Positions 60,844-64,000 of a stretch of DNA of 64,000 nucleotides are shown here, piece by piece. Source of the stretch: Sphingomonas sp. HITSZ_GF (GTDB lineage: Bacteria; Pseudomonadota; Alphaproteobacteria; Sphingomonadales; Sphingomonadaceae); NCBI RefSeq assembly GCF_029543155.1, contig NZ_JARQXA010000009.1, positions 82,014-146,013 of the forward strand. Reading direction: 5' to 3'. The first letter of the stretch is position 1, and each line of letters begins with the position of its first letter. The position numbers and the translations under genes are program-made. The notes under the pieces were generated by a model, which ran no database searches, was not told the origin of the DNA, and saw nothing but the letters and a program-made list of their open reading frames with translations.

Positions 60844-62565
60844 CTACATCTCCTGGACGGCCTCTACGCCCATGATGCGGAGGCCATTTCGGATAATCTG
60901 CCCGATCGAACGCGCCAGATAAAGCCGCGCGCACGTTAACCCTGTTTGATCGACGATAAGGAATCGACGGGTCGCATCGTCCTTGCCGAGATTCCACAGC
61001 GAATGGAGTTCGGCCGCCAAGTCGTAGAGATAGAACGCAATTCGGTGCGGCTCGCGCGCCGATGCCGCTGCCTCGACGATCCGGGGAAACTGCGCGGCGG
61101 CCTTAACCAGCCCGAGCTCCTGTGTATCAAGCAGAGACAGGTCCACATTGGCACACTCGATCCCCGCCTCCGCCGTGCGGCGGCCGAGCGACGCCACGCG
61201 GGCATGCGCATACTGGACATAGAACACCGGATTGTCCTTCGACGCCTCGACCACCTTGGCGAAATCGAAGTCCATCTGGGCGTCGGCCTTGCGGGTCAGC
61301 ATGGTGAAGCGGACCACGTCCTTGCCGACTTCGTTGACGACGTCGGCGAGCGTCACGAAATTGCCCGCGCGCTTCGACATCTTCACCGGCTCGCCGTCGC
61401 GCAGCAGCCGGACCATCTGGACCAGCTTGACGTCGAACTTGGTCTCGCCGCCGGTCAGCGCCTGCACCGCGGCGACGATGCGCTTGACCGTGCCGGCATG
61501 GTCGGCGCCCCAGATGTCGATCAGCTGGTCGGCCGACTGCGCCTTCTGGAAGTGATAGGCGAGATCGGCGCCGAAATAGGTCCAGGCGCCGTTCGACTTC
61601 TTGATCGGACGGTCCTGGTCGTCGCCGAACTGCGTCGAGCGGAACAGCGGCAGCTCGACCGGCTCCCAATCCTCGGGCGTCTCGCCCTTGGGGGCCTCGA
61701 GCACGCCGTCATAGACATAGCCGCGCTCGCGCAGCCAAGCCTCGGCCTGTTCGGGCTTGCCGGCGGCCTGGAGCTCGGCTTCCGACGAGAACAGGTCGTG
61801 ATGGATGCCGAGCAGCGCGAGATCGGCGCGGATCATGTCCATCATCGCGGCGACGGCGGTCTTGCGGAACAGGACGAGCCATTCGCTCTCGGGCGCGGCG
61901 ACGTATTTGTCGCCATATTCGGCGACGAGCTTCGCGCCGACCGGCTTCAGATAGTCGCCCGGATAGAGCCCCTCGGGGATCTCGATCGTCTCGCCCAGCG
62001 CTTCGCGGTAGCGCAGGTGCGCCGAGCGGGCGAGCACGTCGACCTGGCCACCCGCGTCGTTGACATAATATTCGCGGATCACCTTGTGCCCGGCGAACTC
62101 AAGCAGCGCGGCGAGCGCATCGCCCACCACCGCGCCGCGGCAATGGCCCATGTGCATCGGGCCGGTCGGGTTGGCCGAGACATATTCGACATTGACGGTG
62201 GTGCCGGCGCCGACGGTCGAGCGGCCATAATCGTCCCCGGCATCGAGGATCGCGGTCAGCTCGCCGCGCCAGGTGGCGTCGGTCAGCGTCAGGTTGATGA
62301 AACCCGGGCCGGCGATCGAAACCGCGGCGACTTCGTCGAGCTTCTCCAGCTCGGCGCCGATCTTCTCGGCGAGCGCGCGCGGATTGGTACCGGCCGGCTT
62401 GGCTAGCACCATCGCGGCGTTGGTCGCCAGATCGCCATGCGACGCATCGCGCGGCGGCTCGACCGTGATCGCACGTCGCTCCAGCCCCGCAGGCAGATCG
62501 CCGGCGAGGACGAGCGCATCGAGGGCCAGGTTCAGATGCGCGGCGAAGCGTGCGTAAAGCGTCAT
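60844..62565 (-). CDS. argS: Arginyl-tRNA synthetase
   Basis: A 573-residue class I synthetase. The HIGH-type motif is ANPTGPMHMGHCRG, and the KMSKS-type motif is VKMSKRAGNF. The N-terminal Add1 domain and C-terminal DALR anticodon-binding domain (YVQYAHARVASL, and a YDLAAELHSLWN helix) are present. It charges tRNA-Arg. First gene of a long minus-strand run including the SPOR protein and nagZ. Confidence 0.96.
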   Translation of the reverse strand: MTLYARFAAHLNLALDALVLAGDLPAGLERRAITVEPPRDASHGDLATNAAMVLAKPAGTNPRALAEKIGAELEKLDEVAAVSIAGPGFINLTLTDATWRGELTAILDAGDDYGRSTVGAGTTVNVEYVSANPTGPMHMGHCRGAVVGDALAALLEFAGHKVIREYYVNDAGGQVDVLARSAHLRYREALGETIEIPEGLYPGDYLKPVGAKLVAEYGDKYVAAPESEWLVLFRKTAVAAMMDMIRADLALLGIHHDLFSSEAELQAAGKPEQAEAWLRERGYVYDGVLEAPKGETPEDWEPVELPLFRSTQFGDDQDRPIKKSNGAWTYFGADLAYHFQKAQSADQLIDIWGADHAGTVKRIVAAVQALTGGETKFDVKLVQMVRLLRDGEPVKMSKRAGNFVTLADVVNEVGKDVVRFTMLTRKADAQMDFDFAKVVEASKDNPVFYVQYAHARVASLGRRTAEAGIECANVDLSLLDTQELGLVKAAAQFPRIVEAAASAREPHRIAFYLYDLAAELHSLWNLGKDDATRRFLIVDQTGLTCARLYLARSIGQIIRNGLRIMGVEAVQEM

Positions 62566-62814
62566 TCACGGTTCCAGTGGTTGCGGAAGCGGGCGCTCTT
62601 AGCGGATGCGGCCGAAACTTCACAGCCCCCGGCCAAACTTCACCAAGCTCGCGCGTATCCGCTATTAAAATCGGCGCCCATGTTCCTACTCTGTTCGAAT
62701 CGGTTATGGCAGATGCCGCGGCTGTAGGACAGGCTTGTTGACGGCGCCGCGCCGGAGCCGCCAAATGGCGGCGCGGCGGCCATTCCCGCCGCCGCAGGAA
62801 CGGTTTGGAGCAAG

Positions 62815-63459
62815 GTGGCGGAGACAGCCCCGGGGAAGAAACGCCGGACCCAGGCGGAACGGACCGCGGAGACGCGCGAGGCACTGCTCGATGCGGCGAT
62901 CCGGCTGCTCTACCGCAACGGCTATGGCGGCACCTCGACCGAGGCGATCTCCGAGGAAGCCGGCGTCACCCGCGGCGCGCTCCAACACCATTTCGGCACT
63001 CGGCCACAGCTGATGGCCGAGGTGATCGGCACCGTCTATGAGCGCGAACGCCTGGCCTATGCGCAGATCGCGGCGGACACCGGCCGCGGCACGCATCTTT
63101 CCGACTGGCCGGAGATGCTGTGGGAAGTGCTCAGCCGCCCCTCGGGTCTCGCGGTGCTCGAGATCCTCCAGGCGTCGCGCAGCGATCCCGAGCTGGCCGC
63201 CCTGGTCGCGCCGATGCAGGCCAGGGTCGAGCAGATGTCGCTCGACAGCATCCGGGAGCAGTTCGGCAGCGGCGACGATGCCGGGCTGCTCGCAGGCATG
63301 CGCCTGTTCGTCTGGGCCGCGCGCGGGCTGTCGATCGCGCAGGTGCTGGCACCCAACCCCGAGGAGATGCGGCGCTCGATCGACTTCCTCAAACGGCTGG
63401 TCGACGGCGCGATCAGCGCAGGCGCGATCGATTCGCACGGCCGCGCGCCCCCGGGCTGA
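62815..63459 (+). CDS. TetR family transcriptional regulator
   Basis: A 214-residue regulator. The HTH spans residues 12-60 (RTQAERTAETREALLDAAI, then ISEEAGVTRGALQHHFG), followed by a helical ligand domain with VLEILQASRSDPELAAL. It starts with GTG, with GGAG four bases before it. It is divergent from argS across about 250 bases in which I see no further gene. Target unknown. Confidence 0.87.
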   Translation: MAETAPGKKRRTQAERTAETREALLDAAIRLLYRNGYGGTSTEAISEEAGVTRGALQHHFGTRPQLMAEVIGTVYERERLAYAQIAADTGRGTHLSDWPEMLWEVLSRPSGLAVLEILQASRSDPELAALVAPMQARVEQMSLDSIREQFGSGDDAGLLAGMRLFVWAARGLSIAQVLAPNPEEMRRSIDFLKRLVDGAISAGAIDSHGRAPPG

Positions 63460-63463
63460 GCGA

Positions 63464-63892
63464 TCAGGGCACCGGCCGGCCTTCGCGGCAGACCGCAGCG
63501 ATCTTGCCGAAATCGACCGCGCCGTCATCGGTCGCCAGCATCTTGAGATGGCCGAGCCAGACGAAGCGCCGGAACACCGGATCACGCCCGGTGCGCTTCT
63601 CACCACAGGCGATCTGCGGCGCATCGCGGCGCACCACGACCGCGCGCAGCTCGGCATGCGGATCGGCCATCGAGGCGAGGATCGCAGTTTCGATCGCAGC
63701 GCGCGGCGGCGGCGACGATGCCGCGGGGCCGGGCAGCACCGAAGGTTCGGGCGAAGCCGTGGGCGGATCGGCGGGCCGAACCACCACCGCGCCCGCATCG
63801 GGCGGAGCCGGCTCGCCGCGCGGCCAGGCGAAAACGGCCCAGACGGCCGCCGCCGCGACCAGCGCCGCAACGAGGAAATAGATGCGCACCAT
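63464..63892 (-). CDS. Hypothetical membrane-anchored protein
   Basis: A 142-residue protein with one N-terminal helix (MVRIYFLVAALVAAAAVWAV), then a Pro/Ala-rich linker, and a short C-terminal part with two cysteines (IACGEKRTGRD, AAVCREGRP). No family is recognised. It converges with the TetR gene, four bases apart. The start is set at the Met before the helix; upstream codons run into the G/C-rich window end. Confidence 0.55.
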   Translation of the reverse strand: MVRIYFLVAALVAAAAVWAVFAWPRGEPAPPDAGAVVVRPADPPTASPEPSVLPGPAASSPPPRAAIETAILASMADPHAELRAVVVRRDAPQIACGEKRTGRDPVFRRFVWLGHLKMLATDDGAVDFGKIAAVCREGRPVP

Positions 63893-64000
63893 GGCCTGCC
63901 CTTTCCTCCAATGTGGATCGGTCGCGGGGCGCCCCCGGGGGGGGGCGGGCCCCGCCGGGGGGCGGGGCTGTGTGTGTCCCCGCCCCACCCGGGCCGGGGC

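Noticed and set aside
1..64000. CRISPR arrays, prophage, classical insertion sequences
   Set aside because: No evenly spaced direct repeats, no phage structural or integrase genes and no transposase were seen.

Overview
The window is high-GC DNA from an alphaproteobacterium of the Sphingomonadaceae, most like Sphingomonas. Four things point there. A serine palmitoyltransferase sits beside its own acyl carrier protein (sphingolipid synthesis). The order argS, SPOR protein, nagZ, scpA, scpB, tatA, tatB, tatC is sphingomonad-like. There is a PhyR/NepR/EcfG general stress response locus. A TonB-dependent receptor lies next to peptide-type hydrolases. No prophage, CRISPR array or classical insertion sequence was seen.

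Layout. 1-4.2 kb: a translationally coupled operon (end of a DUF1611/DgcN-like gene, YkvI-type membrane protein, secreted S12 hydrolase, lipoprotein M19 dipeptidase) that looks like dipeptide or D-amino acid use. 4.2-15.8 kb: a catabolic island on the minus strand with close relatives of both nylon-oligomer hydrolases (NylB-like and NylC-like), two class III aminotransferases, a semialdehyde dehydrogenase, a POT transporter, a LysR regulator and a TonB receptor. A dyad TGGTGC-N7-GCACCA lies about 80 bases before three of its start codons. 16-18.2 kb: an overlapping three-gene operon (PaiB-like, 3-hydroxyacyl dehydrogenase-like, racemase-like). 18.4-25.2 kb: tRNA-Ser, hspQ, rplU-rpmA, small regulators, a hybrid kinase and spt-acp. 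25.4-43 kb: mostly housekeeping genes (proB, obgE, lptF, lptG, xthA, erpA), an FkbH-like protein, a desaturase, and two DUF559 genes that each sit between long inverted repeats. One of these is broken by a stop codon. 43-48 kb: a MarR/oxidoreductase divergon, a cell-wall M23 peptidase and a DUF455 protein. 48-56 kb: bcp, glnE and the general stress response locus (NepR-like protein, ecfG, a 45-residue membrane protein, phyR, nepR, phyP). This is followed by a strong EcfG-type promoter driving a predicted C-rich small RNA, then an entericidin. 56-63.5 kb: tatABC, scpAB, nagZ, a SPOR protein and argS. The last 70 bases are almost pure G and C and may be an assembly edge.

The most interesting points are the nylon-oligomer-hydrolase-like pathway with its shared operator, the stress-controlled RNA that resembles Caulobacter GsrN, the second NepR-like protein next to ecfG, and the DUF559 genes flanked by inverted repeats. 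All functional statements are read from sequence and memory of the families; no database search was run.
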